Of a stretch of DNA of 64,000 nucleotides, positions 11,901 to 25,180 are shown one piece after another. The notes beneath the pieces are model-generated. The model had not been told where the DNA came from and did not search any database. It saw nothing but the letters and a program-made list of their open reading frames with translations. This DNA comes from Salvia splendens. Its lineage: Eukaryota; Streptophyta; Magnoliopsida; Lamiales; Lamiaceae. How positions within the stretch are numbered: the stretch's first letter is position 1; each line of letters begins with the position of its first letter. The DNA lies in contig NC_056037.1 in the NCBI RefSeq assembly GCF_004379255.2, positions 32,089,012 through 32,153,011 of the forward strand, given 5' to 3'. A program made the position numbers and the translations under genes.

Positions 11901-14900
11901 GGTCGTAGGCTCTGATGAGACAGTTTCTGGTTCTGAGAATGGGATGCCGAATGAGACTGTTGGATATCTAAGTGAAAAGGACGCCGTCCAGTTACTGACA
12001 GTGTCTCCTCAGTTGGAAGCTGACCCACTGCTTGAAGAGGAAACTGGTACTGAAACTGTGGAAGAACTGGAGGAAAATGAGGAATCTAAGAACCAAACAA
12101 CAGTAAGTTGAATCAGTAATCCATGCCCAAGTCATAAAACAATTATTAGTTTCATATATGTTTGAATATACTTGACAATGCACATAATAACTAAGTTATG
12201 CTACAGTGAATCATGAATTTAGCAACTCACCATGATAAGTATGTTACTGCTACCTATTCTTGCTAGGAATCGTGAGGTTGCATTCTTTATTCCTTCAAAT
12301 GCATAAGTTTTCTGCTGTCAAAATTGAAAGTTGAGTGAATTAAATTTTAAAATCCATTTAATGTGAAATTATTACAATAATCTCAAGTGATTTAGTTATT
12401 ATGGAGTACAAATATTTTATATCTAAATTCATTCATCATGAAAAGGCCCTAGTCCTTATTGAATTAATTATGTTTTTTTTAAGATTAGACATAATTCGTG
12501 TAGATTGGTGTTTATGACTTTTGGGAGGATCCTTTATACGTTTCTGTAAATAACCTTGTCATGTTTGACCAGTGAATGGATAGCTTGTCATCTATCCATG
12601 ACTGAACATAATTTCCCAAAATCTACCTCTTTCTCTAAACTATTTTCACTTTAGATGTAAGCTATCTATTCTTCACCACCTTCACAAGCAAAAATAGTAT
12701 TAGTATGTGAGTGCCCTGGATCAAGGTTCTTAGTTTTGGACCTAAGACGCTTAAGTTCAACTGGTGAAATGATGCTCCACATCTCTGATGACATTCCAAG
12801 TTAACTACGATATTCATCATTGCATGCCAAAATTACAAAAAAAGAAAACCTCAAAAGAATGAAAGGCCAACATAAGTTGCATTTTATGTCGGTATACTAT
12901 AACCATTCTGAAGTTATATATCCTCGTCACATTGTTCTCTTCACTGTTTTTTTTCCCTTAACTTATAATGTTCATCACAACTTCAAAGACTATATTTATG
13001 AAAAGTTAGTCCACTCTCCTGGAGCACCAATATGTGCTATATCAATAGGATTGAGTATTGGATGATGGATATACTCTTCACCCTCTCTAATCTCCAGGAA
13101 GAAATTAAGTTTGAAAAATATGCATTTTGTCAACTTGCGTCAAGACTGAATGATGACTATTTGCAGGTTGGTGACCTTGCAGAGGCATCAGTACATGAAG
13201 TGACGGCTCCTGAATCTACTATAACAAGGTTTGTCACTGATACCAAATACTTTATTGCCTCAATGTGCAGGCAGTGATCGTTTTCTATGCAACTTGTATC
13301 TAAGTCAGTGAAGTACCTACAGACAGTACAAAATGTCAGCTTCTCAAGTATACAAGATAAATGCTAAAATTATTTTCTTTGGTTGAGTGATTGAGATAAT
13401 CAGACGTATATTTTCTTGATTATATTGGTGCTGAGTCAGAAGACCTTTGCTTATGGTTCTCTTTAAGGACGTATCTTGCCTTGAACTATAGCTCTCAGTC
13501 TTCCTTTTGTAATCTCAGGCATACTATATCTAACTTTTTAGGTCTAAACAATTAATCAGTTGTTTTGCTGTGTGCTTCCCTCGTTTGTTGAATCATACCA
13601 CTACTGTTGGAGAAGAACGATATGAGATGCCAGTAATTCAATACTCCTATATTAATTCAAAACGTTATATGCTATGCTTCTCGTCCTAGTGGCAACTAGC
13701 AAGATATGCACAATCTAATGCAATGTTGTTAACAGCCAGGAGATATTAGTATCAGACTTCGTTCTATCTTCTGGAGCTGCAGTATTGCCACATCCTTCTA
13801 AGGTATCTCATAACTATTGTTCTCTAAGGTATCTCATAACTATTATTCTCTATGTTCAGCTACTCTAGACTGAGATTTCATTGATACTTTAGCACCCTCT
13901 AAACTGTGATAGTCTATAAATTTGGTCACATAAATGAAAAGCTAAGCAACCATTTCCATAGTTAGTTCAAGGAACTTAGATTAGATACTGGAAATTAATT
14001 GTCTGTAACATCAATTCCTCTTACATCCATGCCCGTGGTGAACTACAACGTTGTTGAGTGCATGCCATTCTTTTTTTTCAATTTTTTGTTTGTTTCAGAA
14101 TTTGGATTTTCATTTCTAGAGTAGCAGCTGATAAAGATTATAACAGACCTTCCTGAAGATAATTATATACTCACACTGCTTGAAGCCTTTTTGCATACAT
14201 TTCATTATTAGAATGGATGTATGTGCTTCAGTTTAATTTTGTAGCATACAATGGGAATTGAAAGGAATAATATTTGCAGTGTAATAAGTACCCATCCAAC
14301 TTATTAGGGATATTTCAATTTGTTATTTTAGATGCACTAGGTTTGATATGTATTAGCCTCACAAATATGGGTAAGTAATATGCAAAAAATAATAAATTCC
14401 AGGTCTTGACAGGTGGAGAGGATGCATATTTTATTGCTGACGAGACATGGTTTGGTGTAGCTGATGGAGTTAGTCAGTGGTCGTTGGAAGGTACTGCACC
14501 CTCGTAGCTTTCATCTGTAGCTCGTCTTCGCTCCCCCCCCCACCAAACTCATCACTCTTTCTACAGTTAACTAGTTTTGTTTGATGCTTGCAAGTGGGAA
14601 CACGTTCAACTTCCTTACATGCTGAAAGATGGTTATTATGTAACTTTTAGGGACCATTCCTGGAGTCTATGCTCATGAGCTCATAAAAAATTGTGAAAAG
14701 CTCATCACTGAGTGCAGTGGCTATTCAATAAACAACCCCATCGAATTGCTTAATCTCAGTGTTGCTCAAACACACTATCCTGGCTCCTCAACAGTTTTGA
14801 TTGCTCAATTTGACGGTCAGGTATTGATGCATGCACAATTATAAAGCTTCTTAATTTTTTTTCCTGGCATGGTTGCTTTTGGTAAACCAAGTAGCAATCC

Positions 14901-15813
14901 TCAAAATTTGTCTAGTTTTGGAAATCCATCCAATGCTCATCTACTTTGAAACTAAGAGGACTATGGGTGGTAGGCACTTCATGTTGCCAATGTTGGGGAC
15001 ACGGGATTCATCATTCTACGCCATGGCGCTGTTTATAAGAGGTCTTCCCCAATGCACCATGTGTTTTCATTACCAGTCCAAATTGAAAGAGGCGACGACC
15101 CCTCTTCTCTTGCACAGGTATCACCCTGTCTTGACTGTGTTAAAACCTGCAATGTAAAAACTGGTTGTAGTTAGTAATGCCGGTGTCTTCATATGTTTAC
15201 CCAGTCTTCTTTTGATGGCTTCAGTTGTACAAAGTTGATGTAGAGGAGGAGGATATAATTGTGACTGCTACCGATGGGCTTCTCGACAACTTGTATGATC
15301 AAGAAATATTGTTGATTGCCACTAAGTCACTTGCTGATGGTAAAACTCCCAAGGTACAATTTTTGCAGATTTTGATAGATCAAACTATATGTGAATTTCC
15401 ATACTCATAGATGGGGGGAGCTCAAGCACCCAATTTTGCTTTTTTTTTTATAATCTTTGAAAATTTTCGAATTTAGCGCCCTTGTATCTGAAAATCGACA
15501 TTTAGCTCCCTAGAAGCTATATTTCAGGCTCTGCCACTGAGTCATACATACTCAAATCAAAAGTAGTCTGTCAGCTGTGGGTAAATGCTGGATTTCTCAA
15601 TGATCCAAGAATTTGCTCCATATTAATTTTCATTATGTGGCCATTTTTTAGGAAATAGCAGAGTTGCTGGCGAAGAAGGCACAAGAGGTAAGTAGCTCTG
15701 CATATGCAAGAAGTCCGTTTGCCGACGAAGCTCAGGCAGCCGGATTCCCAGGATACTCCGGTGGCAAGCTAGACGACGTGGTTGTTATTGTGTCTGTTGT
15801 CCAAAGGCGATAA
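8973..15813 (+). CDS. PTC7-like protein phosphatase 2C with long acidic repeat extension
   Basis: Nine exons keep one frame: 8973..9162, 9392..12102, 13167..13228, 13736..13802, 14403..14490, 14651..14820, 14974..15117, 15225..15353, 15652..15813, giving 1240 residues. All introns are GT-AG. Residues 1-55 look like a chloroplast transit peptide. Next comes a conserved [16 protein letters not shown] motif, then ~870 acidic residues of repeats coded by exon 2, and finally a PP2C domain of ~240 residues: [57 protein letters not shown] and [13 protein letters not shown], holding the metal-binding aspartates. The layout matches Arabidopsis probable PP2C 62 (At4g33500, ~720 residues as I recall), but exon 2 is far longer here. 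Expected role: Mn/Mg-dependent Ser/Thr dephosphorylation in the plastid; the substrate is unknown. The small exons 3 and 4 are the least certain parts of the model. Confidence 0.9.
10016..11515 (+). repeat. 153-bp in-frame tandem repeats in PP2C exon 2
   Basis: A 51-residue unit (core [19 protein letters not shown], then APDVDLEY and [13 protein letters not shown]) repeats head to tail. The GGTCTAGATG-like anchor recurs at about 10472, 10625, 10784, 10937, 11090, 11243 and 11396: spacing is 153 bases except one of 159. Two or three older, diverged units of 144-165 bases precede (anchors near 10016, 10181 and 10325). All length changes are multiples of three. Confidence 0.93.
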
Positions 15814-16471
15814 TTGCTCTATTGCTCTTCCCTATGCTTTGTTCAATATGGTTAGCATTTCACTGTTTTCAACTGCCTGTTGAATGCTCACTAGTTCCCT
15901 ACAATTTTTTTTTGCATATAGTATTTTACAAATTTCTCAAGTTATAAATCGACATGTTCTTTGTTTGCAACAATGGTGCGAAGAAAACTCATAATGCCTT
16001 TCCATGTGATCAAATCATCAAAGGGCACAAAACCATCTTTCCCATGAATATATTCCTCTCTTTCTCTCCTTTAAAGGGAGATGGCTTTTCTTGTAGTGAG
16101 CAGACCTGTGGAGAAATTGCGTGGCTCTCTCTCTTTCTCTCTTAAAGCTTAAAGGCATGACTCTCAAAGATAGGGTGACTTTTCTAAGAAAGAATACTGT
16201 TCTGATCAAGACGGTTAAAACACTACTCCCATGTTACATTGACTAACTGGATGAATGTTATATAAAAAATAAAAAATTTAGTTTGATCGTGATTTTATAA
16301 ACGACTAAGCCCAATATTTATGAATGGAAAACGACTAGTTTTGTTGACAATAACACCTCACCCCACCACCAAGCCATCCAATTCCCCCTTTTACCCCTTT
16401 CCCCATATAGCTCCAATTTTCACACAAGTCATCTCCACAAACACACTCTCTCTCTCTCTTCATTTTCTACA
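15814..16471. other. Intergenic: PP2C 3' end and LTPG promoter
   Basis: Holds the PP2C 3' UTR on the left and the LTPG upstream region on the right. CT-rich tracts lie near 16050-16080, 16122-16142 and 16445-16460; the last one directly precedes the LTPG ATG and is probably in its 5' UTR. No gene is seen. Confidence 0.4.
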
Positions 16472-17125
16472 ATGGCAGCTTCCTTGCTGCTGTGCATGTT
16501 GTTGCTATCTTTCTCCTCGGCGCATTCGGCTCCACCCCCGGCGCCGGACTGCTCCAGCCTGGTGGCAAACATGGTGGACTGCCTGCCGTTCGTGACGGCT
16601 GGCAGCACGGCACAGACGCCAGAGGGCACGTGCTGCTCCGGCCTGGAAACGGTTGTGGAGAGCAATCCCCAATGCCTCTGCGACGCCTTCAAGAACAGCG
16701 CCCAGCTCGACGTCACCCTCAACGTCTCCAAAGCCCTCACCCTCCCCGCCGCCTGCCTTCTCTCCACTCCTCCTTCCCTTTCCACCTGCGCATGTGCGTC
16801 TCCTCTCCTTCTCTAATGAAAATTAAAATGAGTAATTTATAGGCTACAAATGAAAATTGGTGGAGTTGAACACAACTGTTTTAGTAGTAGTAATATTTTA
16901 TTGTCTTTTGTTTTGAGCTTTTCTATCACATGTTTTGTTTATGATGCAGCTCTTTCTCCACTAGCACCATCTCCGAGCTCGGCTGCGGGGGCTCCAACAA
17001 CGAGCATCGGAGGTGACGAAGGCGCTCCGGCGCCCTCACTCGGTAGCTCAGGTTCGTCAGTGCTGACCACTACGTTGGACTTGCTTGTATTTATGAGTCT
17101 AATAGTATCATTTGGTTTATTTTGA
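16472..17125 (+). CDS. GPI-anchored non-specific lipid-transfer protein (LTPG-like)
   Basis: Two exons, 16472..16793 and 16950..17125, give 165 residues; the intron has a GTGCGT donor and a TGCAG acceptor and splits a serine codon. Residues 1-19 form a signal peptide (hydrophobic leucine-rich core ending SAHSA). The mature part carries the eight-cysteine motif in order: PDC, VDC, TCC, QCLC, AAC, STC, which folds round a lipid-binding cavity in this family. A Pro/Ser/Ala-rich stretch follows (SPLAPSPSS), as in arabinogalactan-linked LTPGs, and the last ~22 residues are hydrophobic with a small-residue site ahead, a GPI-attachment signal. Expected role: export or binding of cuticular or suberin lipids at the outer plasma membrane. 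The short final exon coding the GPI signal fits the usual LTPG gene layout. Confidence 0.93.
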
Positions 17126-17500
17126 GAGGATTGTTGTTTATGGTTGTTGTGAATTGATATGGAGGAGGATTCATCTCGTGATGGTATTTATAGTATAATT
17201 TCTAAATATGCTGGAGGGTATACTATACTATCATATATGAAGGTCTTGTGGGTTGGTGGCCTTTCTAAAAGGCCCATGCCAATATGACAGAGTTTAAGAT
17301 TAAATTAGTTTTATGTAAGTTAATTGAATAATCAATCAGTTATTGCCTGAATATTTTAACACACTCAAAATCGTTATTCAAATTTCCAAACCAAACATCA
17401 TATCATATATAAATATGCATACTACTATCACTGATCAACGCGCGTTAATGGAAACTAATTAATCCCAGTGGATAAAATAAAAGAAACTTAATAACTTAAT
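17126..17500. other. Intergenic between convergent LTPG and HMA genes
   Basis: 375 bases between two convergent stop codons; it must hold both 3' UTRs. AT-rich, no open reading frame or repeat noticed. Confidence 0.4.
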
Positions 17501-19440
17501 CTAACCGGACCAAAATTCTGCCCTTTTCACCTTTGATATGCTCTCAAGCACACCAGATGGAGACACGTGTCCAGCTACTGTTACCATCTTGCTCTCTAGG
17601 TTAATGCTGAATGACGTCACACCTTCAATATTTCGACAACAAATTATTGGAATATATTCGTAGACTATTTTATATTCATAACTATCAAGATATCACAATA
17701 GAATTAAGTGTAAACATATAGATATAGTTTTATAAGATAATTTTGAAAGATGAAATCAATACTAAGTATTAGTTTTATACTCTCTCCCCGTCTACAAAAA
17801 ATAGACCACATTGTGAATGACACGAGTTTAATGTGGAATTGGTAAAGTAGGAGAAAATGGAAAAAAAAGTAAGAGAGAACTAGTATTAATGGAATGTGGG
17901 GTCTATAGTATTAATAGTGTTTAATTGTGTTGGGTAGCAAATGTGAGGTCCTTTTTCCAAATTTGATCTATTTTTTATGGACGGATGAAGTATGTTATTG
18001 ACAGACTATATTATTTTGTAGAACAAGATATTAAATCACCTTTTTTATTTTAAAAATTAGTAATAGATATTTTCTTATTTTATTAAAAATAAAAATAATA
18101 AAATATTAGTAATAAAAACCGCCAATCAAACCCAGTCACCTATCTCAAGGCCCTCAGATTCATATCAAAGTAGATTGGTTGGGCCGGTGTCATATATATA
18201 CATTTAGGTTTAGGTCAGGCCCACTTGATTATTTGGTTGAATTGGGTTACACTAAGTTTGAGTTTTGAAAATATTTTTACGTAAGTTGATATAAGAAAAA
18301 AAGAATCAAATTGACTTTTGTAACACAATTAGTAAAAGCTTAGTTAAAGACAAAATGATTCCCTAGAGCTAATTATTCAATTGGAATTCTAGTGGGCCAG
18401 TCATAGACCTAATGTGGGCTTCTAAGGGTCCTATGGGCTAACAAATAAGTCTAATTGGTGTATGCATGCTATAACCAATGAGTCCAGCTTAAGTTTGCTT
18501 CATTTCATTCTGGGCTGGTCATGGGCTTTTAAGTTGGGCTTATGGTGGGTTGGGCCTAAGCTAAGGGGGTCCTAGATTTAATAAATAACCCAATTAAAGC
18601 TCACTACAACCAGCCATCCCAATAAGGGCTTTTGAACAACTATTAACACAAAATATCAAAAACTCTACGATATTATAAAAATATAAAAATTATAATCAAG
18701 AAGGGGCTTAAATCCTAGTAAGTAATTTAACCAACTGAATACCCCAAATACTTGTTATCTGAATCCCGTAAATAGTTAGTTACTAAAAATGAATATAAGC
18801 TGAATATAGCACCAACATTTGAATGCATTGCTGTATTATTTTCAGAAAATTTATGTGCTGGCGCTCATCATACACGTACTACACTCGGCACTCATAATCA
18901 CATTTCACCTAATAACTAAATCAGTCAGCATTTTACAAAAAAATATAAAAAAAAAATACCCCTTGTTGTTAAGAAATTCCGACGTAATAAGTAAATTCTC
19001 ATCCCAAATTTTTATATAGTAACAGAAGAATGTTTAAGTTTTTTCACTTCACATTTTCAAACATGTAATAACTTAAACACAAATATGTCAACAGAATGGT
19101 CTGAGATACCTTGCATTCTGGATAGATGTTTGCGGAGTTTAGCAGCACAACCTTGACAGTGAATGGAGACTCTCATGACAACCACCTGTCCTAACATTAA
19201 AAATTAAAATCCTGAATATTCTTCCATCCACAACTAAATGGTAACTTAATTATGATTAAAAAGAACCTGAAAAAGATGATGAGATACAGGCGGTTGATTG
19301 ATGTTTTTGGCGTGGTGATGATGATGGCGATGGCGATGCTCCCCTAACCTAACGTACTTGTTCATTCTCTCCGGCGCCGCCACTGAGCGCTGCTCATGGC
19401 TCAAGCATACTGCTGTTGACTGGCAAATCAACCCCTTCAT
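17501..19440 (-). CDS. Small heavy-metal-associated (HMA) domain protein
   Basis: Three exons, complement(17501..17622, 19110..19185, 19267..19440), join in frame to 123 residues; the last two exons are short and easily missed. Residues 1-58 are a variable N-terminal part with the cysteines of MKGLICQSTAVC and a histidine-rich run (HRHRHHHHH). Residues 59-123 form one HMA fold: VVVMRVSIHCQGCAAKLRKH holds the metal-binding Cys-x-x-Cys loop, followed by GVTSFSINLESKMVTVAGHV and SPSGVLESISKVKRAEFW, the remaining beta-alpha-beta elements. All four splice sites fit consensus (GGTTC and GGTATC donors, ACAG and GAAG acceptors). The protein ends FWSG, without a CaaX box, so it is not an isoprenylated HIPP; it resembles the NAKR-type small HMA proteins. 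Likely a copper or zinc carrier; partner unknown. Intron 2 is 1.49 kb and contains a MITE. Confidence 0.88.
17780..17990. mobile_element. Degenerate Stowaway-like MITE in HMA intron 2
   Basis: Left end CTCTCTCCCCGTCTAC and right end GGACGGATGAAG are decayed Stowaway inverted termini, with TA on each side (17778-17779, 17991-17992). The motifs AGTAAGAGAGA and the stretch TCTATTTTTTATGGACGG near the right end are typical of this family. Lies inside the long second intron of the HMA gene. Confidence 0.6.
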
Positions 19441-20276
19441 TCTCTGTCTCTCTCTCTCTCCTCCTTTGGATGATAATGTTGCAGATAAAATGAAAGGCGA
19501 GGCGGTTGGAATTCAATATTGTAGCTTTATTAATTAGAATTGGTAGAAGTGGTCACAGATATACAGTTTATACTTGATATACTAGTGTATTGCCCATCGG
19601 TTTCTGATGGACTATAGTAAATGGGAGACTTGTCTCATGCTTTTATTAACCTATTTAAGGCACTCACAGCGTGGAGTTTTGGGCCTGCGAGGACAGAGCA
19701 GTGGCGTTGCAGGCCCATGGACCGCTGATCAGTCCTCTTGGAAGGTCCACAGAGCGGTCAGCCCGCGCGGGAGGCACATACCGTCGTAAAATTTTAATTT
19801 TTTTTATTTTCAATATTTTATCATCTTATTTTTCTAATTCCATGTTAAATACTACCGCGGGATATGATCAAAGTATAACTAATATTACGTGCATAACTAG
19901 ATAACAAATCTCAGCCATGAGATCCAAACAATCGTTCAATATATGGACGTTTTAGTTCACAATATGAATTTGAAAACAAAGAGTTAACTAAATCGCTGTT
20001 ATAGTAAACTAAATTCGTATTCTCTAATTATGCATTTAAGCAGGGGTTTCACTACATTAAAGTTAAATAATAATCTATAGCACAATTTATTCCTTATCTA
20101 TGTGTAATAATAATCTATAGCATAATTTATTCCTTATCTATGTGTATAGTGCAGTGTGCATGCGGGCCGGCTTAATTATAGTATATATCTAGCTGGTGCT
20201 AAGATTAATTAATGAGGCATTGAATATGGTGATTCAACCGAAGTAGGTCGACGAACAGCATGTAAATCAATGTGGA
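19441..20276. other. Intergenic upstream of HMA gene
   Basis: The first ~100 bases are the likely HMA 5' UTR and promoter (a CT run at 19442-19460). An oddly GC-rich patch lies at 19660-19790 without a clear reading frame. The rest is AT-rich. Confidence 0.35.
20067..20146. repeat. Two-copy 40-bp tandem duplication
   Basis: TAATCTATAGCACAATTTAT at 20071 recurs at 20111 with one change, and the bases that follow (TCCTTATCTATGTG) recur too, giving a period of exactly 40 bases. Confidence 0.85.
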
Positions 20277-20491
20277 TGTTAAAACATGTTTTGGGAAATA
20301 TTGCATCTCTCGTTCTCATTGAAACGAATACACATTTACATGCCTCTTTATAGGCTCAAGAATACAACTTAAGGTAAGTTTATTACCCTAATCTAATCTT
20401 CTATACAAGGAGAAAATTAATTACCAATTTTCCACTTATTGTGATTGCAGGAAATTAGCCTCTTGATTCTCCGTGATCTTTCCTTCCAACA
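20277..20491 (-). repeat. 3' LTR of copia element 2
   Basis: 215 bases from TGTTAAAACA to CTTCCAACA, matching 25181..25395 along its length. Confidence 0.92.
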
Positions 20492-20503
20492 CTCCCCCTC
20501 AAG

Positions 20504-23500
20504 TTAAGTGATGGGATCACTAATACTTAACTTGTCCAATACACCTCGAAAAGAGTGCGAACTTACTGCCTTTGTCAAAATGTCCGTCAGTTGATCTTCT
20601 GACTTGACATGGGGTAACTCCACCACCTTTGCATCAATAGTATCCTTTATGAAGTGTCGATCTACCTCCACATGCTTGGTTCAGTCATGTTGAACTGGAT
20701 TTTCCGAGATACTGATGGCAGCCTTATTATCACACAATAATCGGCACGACTGAGTGGTTTTGAGGTCGAGTTCGGTCATGAGCTTTCTAAGCTATAGCAC
20801 TTCTGTCAATCCACTCTTAATTCCTCAAAATTATGCCTCAGCACTCGATAAAGCTACCACATTTTGCTTCTTACTTCTCCATGTTGCCAAGTTACCCCCT
20901 ACAAAGGTAAAGTACCCCGCGGTTGACTTCCTGTCATTTGGATTTCCTGCCCAATCTGCATCCGTATAACCATGTATTTCTAAATGCCCATGTTTCTTGA
21001 ACATTACTCCATGGCCCGGTGTACCCTTCAAGTACCGTACTATTCTCAACACTGCCTCCCAATGCTCTTCTTGTGGTGCATGCATAAACTGACTTACAAC
21101 TCTAACGGCATAAGCAAGATCTGGCCTGATGTGGGATAAATAGATGAGTTTTCCGACCAATCGTTGATACCTCCCTCGGTCAGCGAGTTTGGCTCCTTCA
21201 CGAATCTGTAGTCCGTGATTCCGGACAATTGGAGTATCTGCTGGCTTGCACTCTATCATCCCTGTTTCTGCTAGAATATCAAGTATATATTTCCTCTGAT
21301 TGATAAAGATCCCCTGCTTTGATCTAAGCACTTCTATTCCTAAGAAGTACTTCAAGTGGCCAAGATCCTTCATTTCAAACTCCTTGGACAGGTTCTTCCT
21401 TAGCTGATCTATTTCTTCTTCATCATCATCAGTGATAATCATATCATCAACATAAATAATGAGACATGTAATCTTACTATTCCTCTTCTTGAGGAACAAG
21501 GTGTGGTCTGAGTTGCTTTGGCGGTAGTCATATTTCTTCATTACTTCTGTAAACCCAGATGGGGGAACCATATAAACGGGTTTGGTCAGTTCTCCATGTA
21601 GAAAGGCATTTGTCACGTCGAACTGATGTAGGGGCCAATCACGATTAGCTGCTATCGAAAATAACACTCTCACTGTATTGATCTTAGCAACTGGTGAGAA
21701 CGTTTCTGCATAATCGACGCCGTAAGTCTGCGTATACCCTTTTGCGACTAGTCTCACCTTGTATCGGTCAATAGATCCATCGGGTCTTCTTTTGATTGTA
21801 AACACTCATCTACATCCCACGGTAGTAGCTCCTTTTGGCAGTTCACTGACTTCCCAAGTCTTGTTCTTCAATAAAGCATCCATCTTTACAAACATCGCAT
21901 CTCTCCAATGTTTAACTTTCATTGCCTCTTCGGCTGTATAAGGAATTTCCTCTTCCTCGTAGAGAGCAAATGCTCTAGCCATCTTGGTTAGGTTTCCTTT
22001 CACAAAGTTTGCCACAACGTACTGGCTTTTCCTCCCAATTTTTTCTGGTGAGAATCTCTTCGGTGGTATTCCACGAGTACTTCGTGGTGGAAGTATATAT
22101 CGACCTGTGCTCTCATCTAGGATCGTGTCTACAATTTCTGCATCAGTAGGATCAGTAGTAGAATTATTTTCTTGAGGTGAATCGGGAATCACCTCAGATG
22201 CCTCGGATATCGGTTGAGGAGAGACACTAGGACACGGTTGAGAGTGCTCTGTTGTGTTTGAGACTTGCTCGGCGACAGTGCCAACCTTTTCTGTTGGGTC
22301 CCCGTTGGAGAGATTTGACCCAGGCACAAACCAACTTAGGTAGTCAACTGTGTTGTATGACTCACTCTCCCACTGACTACTAAGGTGGGTGTGGTAATAG
22401 AACTCGGTTTCCAAAAAATTGCAATTCATTGTGGTTACTACCCTTTTTGTAGTTGGGTCATAGCATCTATACCCCTTTTGGTTAATCCCGTAACCCACAA
22501 AAACACACTTGGTAGCACAGGGTGACAACTTCGTTCTTTCATGTTTTGGGATATGGACATAAACGGTACATCCAAAGGCTTTGGGTTGGAGGTTAAGGTG
22601 TTTAGGTAATTTGGTGAGTTTGGAGAGCGGGGTTTTTTGTTAAGGATTTTAATGGGAAGTCGATTTATGAGGTAGATGGAGGTAGCAACAGCTTCGGGTG
22701 ATTTCAAGGATGGTTCTGTTTTTCCTTTCTGCTACCCCATATTGTTCTGGTGTATAGGGGCACGAGGTTTGATGGATCATGCATTTTTCGGTAAAGAAGT
22801 TTGTCATTCTTTGGTTCACAAATTCTCTCCCATTGTCGGATCGAAGGGCCTTTATTGTGGTATGGAATTGAGTTTGGATAAGGTTAAAGAAAAGAATGAA
22901 TTTGTCAATCACTTTAGACTTGTGTTTTAAAAAATATATCCATGTCATCCTAGTGCAATCATCCACAAAAATCACAAAATATCTCAAACCATACCCCCCA
23001 ATAATAGGTGCATGCCCCCACACATCAGCATGAACAAGGAAAAAAAATAGAATTCATACGAGTATGCGTAGATTTAAATGATTGTCTGTGGCTCTTGGCC
23101 AAAACGCAAGTCTCACAAGAAAAATCTTTTGGAATAGAGAGTTTAGGAAAAAGTCAACTAAAATAACCAGGAGAAGGGTGTCCCAGTCGTTGGTGCCAAA
23201 GCCAAATCTTTCATTTCGTGGACCCGTGAGCCAGCATCACACTGCCTTGTTGAGCTATCTCGTCCACATAGTAGAGTCCTTGGCTCTCAGTGCCACGCCT
23301 AAGTATCTTCCTCGTCCGAATATCCTGCAAAATACAGATGTCGGGGTGCATCAGCAAGGTGCAATTCAATTCTTTTGTTACATGGCTTATAGACATCAAT
23401 CTCTGGGATAAAGTAGGAAGATAAAGACAGTTCGACAATCTCAGGGTTGGGGATATTTCAATAGTGCCCGCCCCAGCCACGGTAATTAATTCCCTACTCG

Positions 23501-25057
23501 CTGTCTGTATATAAATTTTAGTAATTTCACTAAAACTAATAAAATCATTTTTATTTGGAGTCATGGTGTCGGTGGCTCCACAATCAAATATCCATCCCTT
23601 TTTATCACCACCACTATCCCTCTTTATGGTAAATGCAACGGAAATACGGTTCAAGGGCTCAAACTGGTTTTAAGTAGGATAGGACTAAATTGCACAATTT
23701 TCAAACAATCAGGGGTTTTTTCATAATAATTCACAATCTGGGGTTCATCATGTAATTCATCATAAGTTTGGTGGCTGTCATGCAATATCCGGGTCTGTGA
23801 TCTAATTTTATCAAATCTGGGGGGTCATTTTGCAAATACTGAAAAAATAGTGGTATATAAGGAAAATTAAGGTTAGGGTTATTAACCCCTAACCCTTTAC
23901 CTCCTTGTCTCCCGCCACCTCCCCCATTCCGGTTCCATGCTTTTCCGGCGAAATTGCTGGCGCCGATCACTCCACCATCGTTCCCGGTCGGCATTTTTGC
24001 CGCCTCTTTTCCGGCGAAATTGCTGGTTCTTCCTTCTGTTTCCCCCGATTGGTCACCATGTCCCGATTCCCAGTCGGCATTTTTGCCGCCTCATATCCGG
24101 CGAAAATTCCAACCGCCATCTTTGCTTTCGCCGTCTGCCTTTCCTCCCACCATTCGGGATATCCGTGCAATTGAAAGCAAGTTTCTCGGGTGTGTTTTTG
24201 CATCCCACAGTGGGAACACCAAAGTTTCGACTTGTCCACCGGTTTGTTCCCCGGGCGGTGAGCGGCGGTGGTTTGACATGGGGCTCCGCTCCAGTACCCT
24301 TGTCGCTGTCCTTGCGCCGCCAGTCCGTGCCCAATTCCTTGTGAGTCTCCCCCGCCGTGACTGTGGGTGATGGCATTTGGGGATTCCGGTGGCCCTAGTC
24401 GTCGTCGGGCCGCCTTTTTTAACCCACCCATAGGCGGTTTCCAGCGGGAGGGGGTGGTACTTCTTTGAGGATGTCTAGCTAGACTCCCTCGTGTTCTTCA
24501 TTCAGTCCCGCCAGAAATCGGAGTAGCCTTTTGGTGTTTGTGTAGACTTTGAATTGCTTTACTCCTTTCTCGCAGCAGTCGACCGGTTGTTTCTGGCACC
24601 AGTCGATATTGATCCACATTCCGTGGAGTTTGCGTTAGTATGTTTCCAGATCCATATTCCCCTGTTTAATTGTGTTTGCTTTGTCTTCTAGGTCATACAC
24701 GAGGTAGAGGTCAACCTCACTCTCGTTTGTGGTGGCTAGGCTGTCCCATATTGCCTTGGCCGATTGATGATGGGCGAAATCTGCAATAATATCATGTTCG
24801 ATATTGTCCACAATCCACGAGAAGACGATTAGATCCGTCTCTTCCCAATCGTCATACTCCTTGTTTCCCGGCAATGGTGGAGCCGGTTTTCCGGTTATGT
24901 GGGAGTAGCCTCCCCTACTCCCTATTGCAACCTTCATCAGCCGCGACCATAGTGGGTAATTTTCTCCGTTGAGTTTGAACGCAACAGTGACGTTCTTACT
25001 CGCTCGTATTTTACTGCTTGATGATTCTGATTCTGTTGGTTTTTCGTTGTCTGACAT
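20504..25057 (-). pseudogene. gag-pol of copia element 2, disrupted
   Basis: From the ATG at 25057 leftward: a Copia-type gag (NGENYPLWSRLMKVAIGSRG), a CCHC-like knuckle (CSHCGMQKHTRETC, near 24230), a protease-like site (FDCGATDTMT, where the family has DSGA, near 23590), an integrase core piece (LRSDNGREF, near 22850), a reverse transcriptase with IIYVDDMIIT (near 21440) and an RNase H part running to a TAA at 20504..20506. The frame changes repeatedly between 24635 and 22438, and an in-frame TGA lies at the start of the RT part near 21806. The missing protease serine and the frame breaks make it inactive. Confidence 0.9.
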
Positions 25058-25180
25058 TTTGGGTATTGCTTTGAATTTGTTTGCTCACTGGGTTTTTGTT
25101 GATTTGGCCAAGATTGGTATGGGATGGGCGGTGATGAACAAAAAAATCTGAGCCCTAGTTTAAATCCTGCTCGGATGCCA

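Noticed and set aside
19660..19790. GC-rich patch as a tRNA or small gene
   Set aside because: No cloverleaf, no box A/B pair and no sustained reading frame could be built.
23905..24370. Overlapping plus-strand frames in the GC-richer 24 kb part
   Set aside because: They lie antisense to gag of copia element 2 and show no protein family features.
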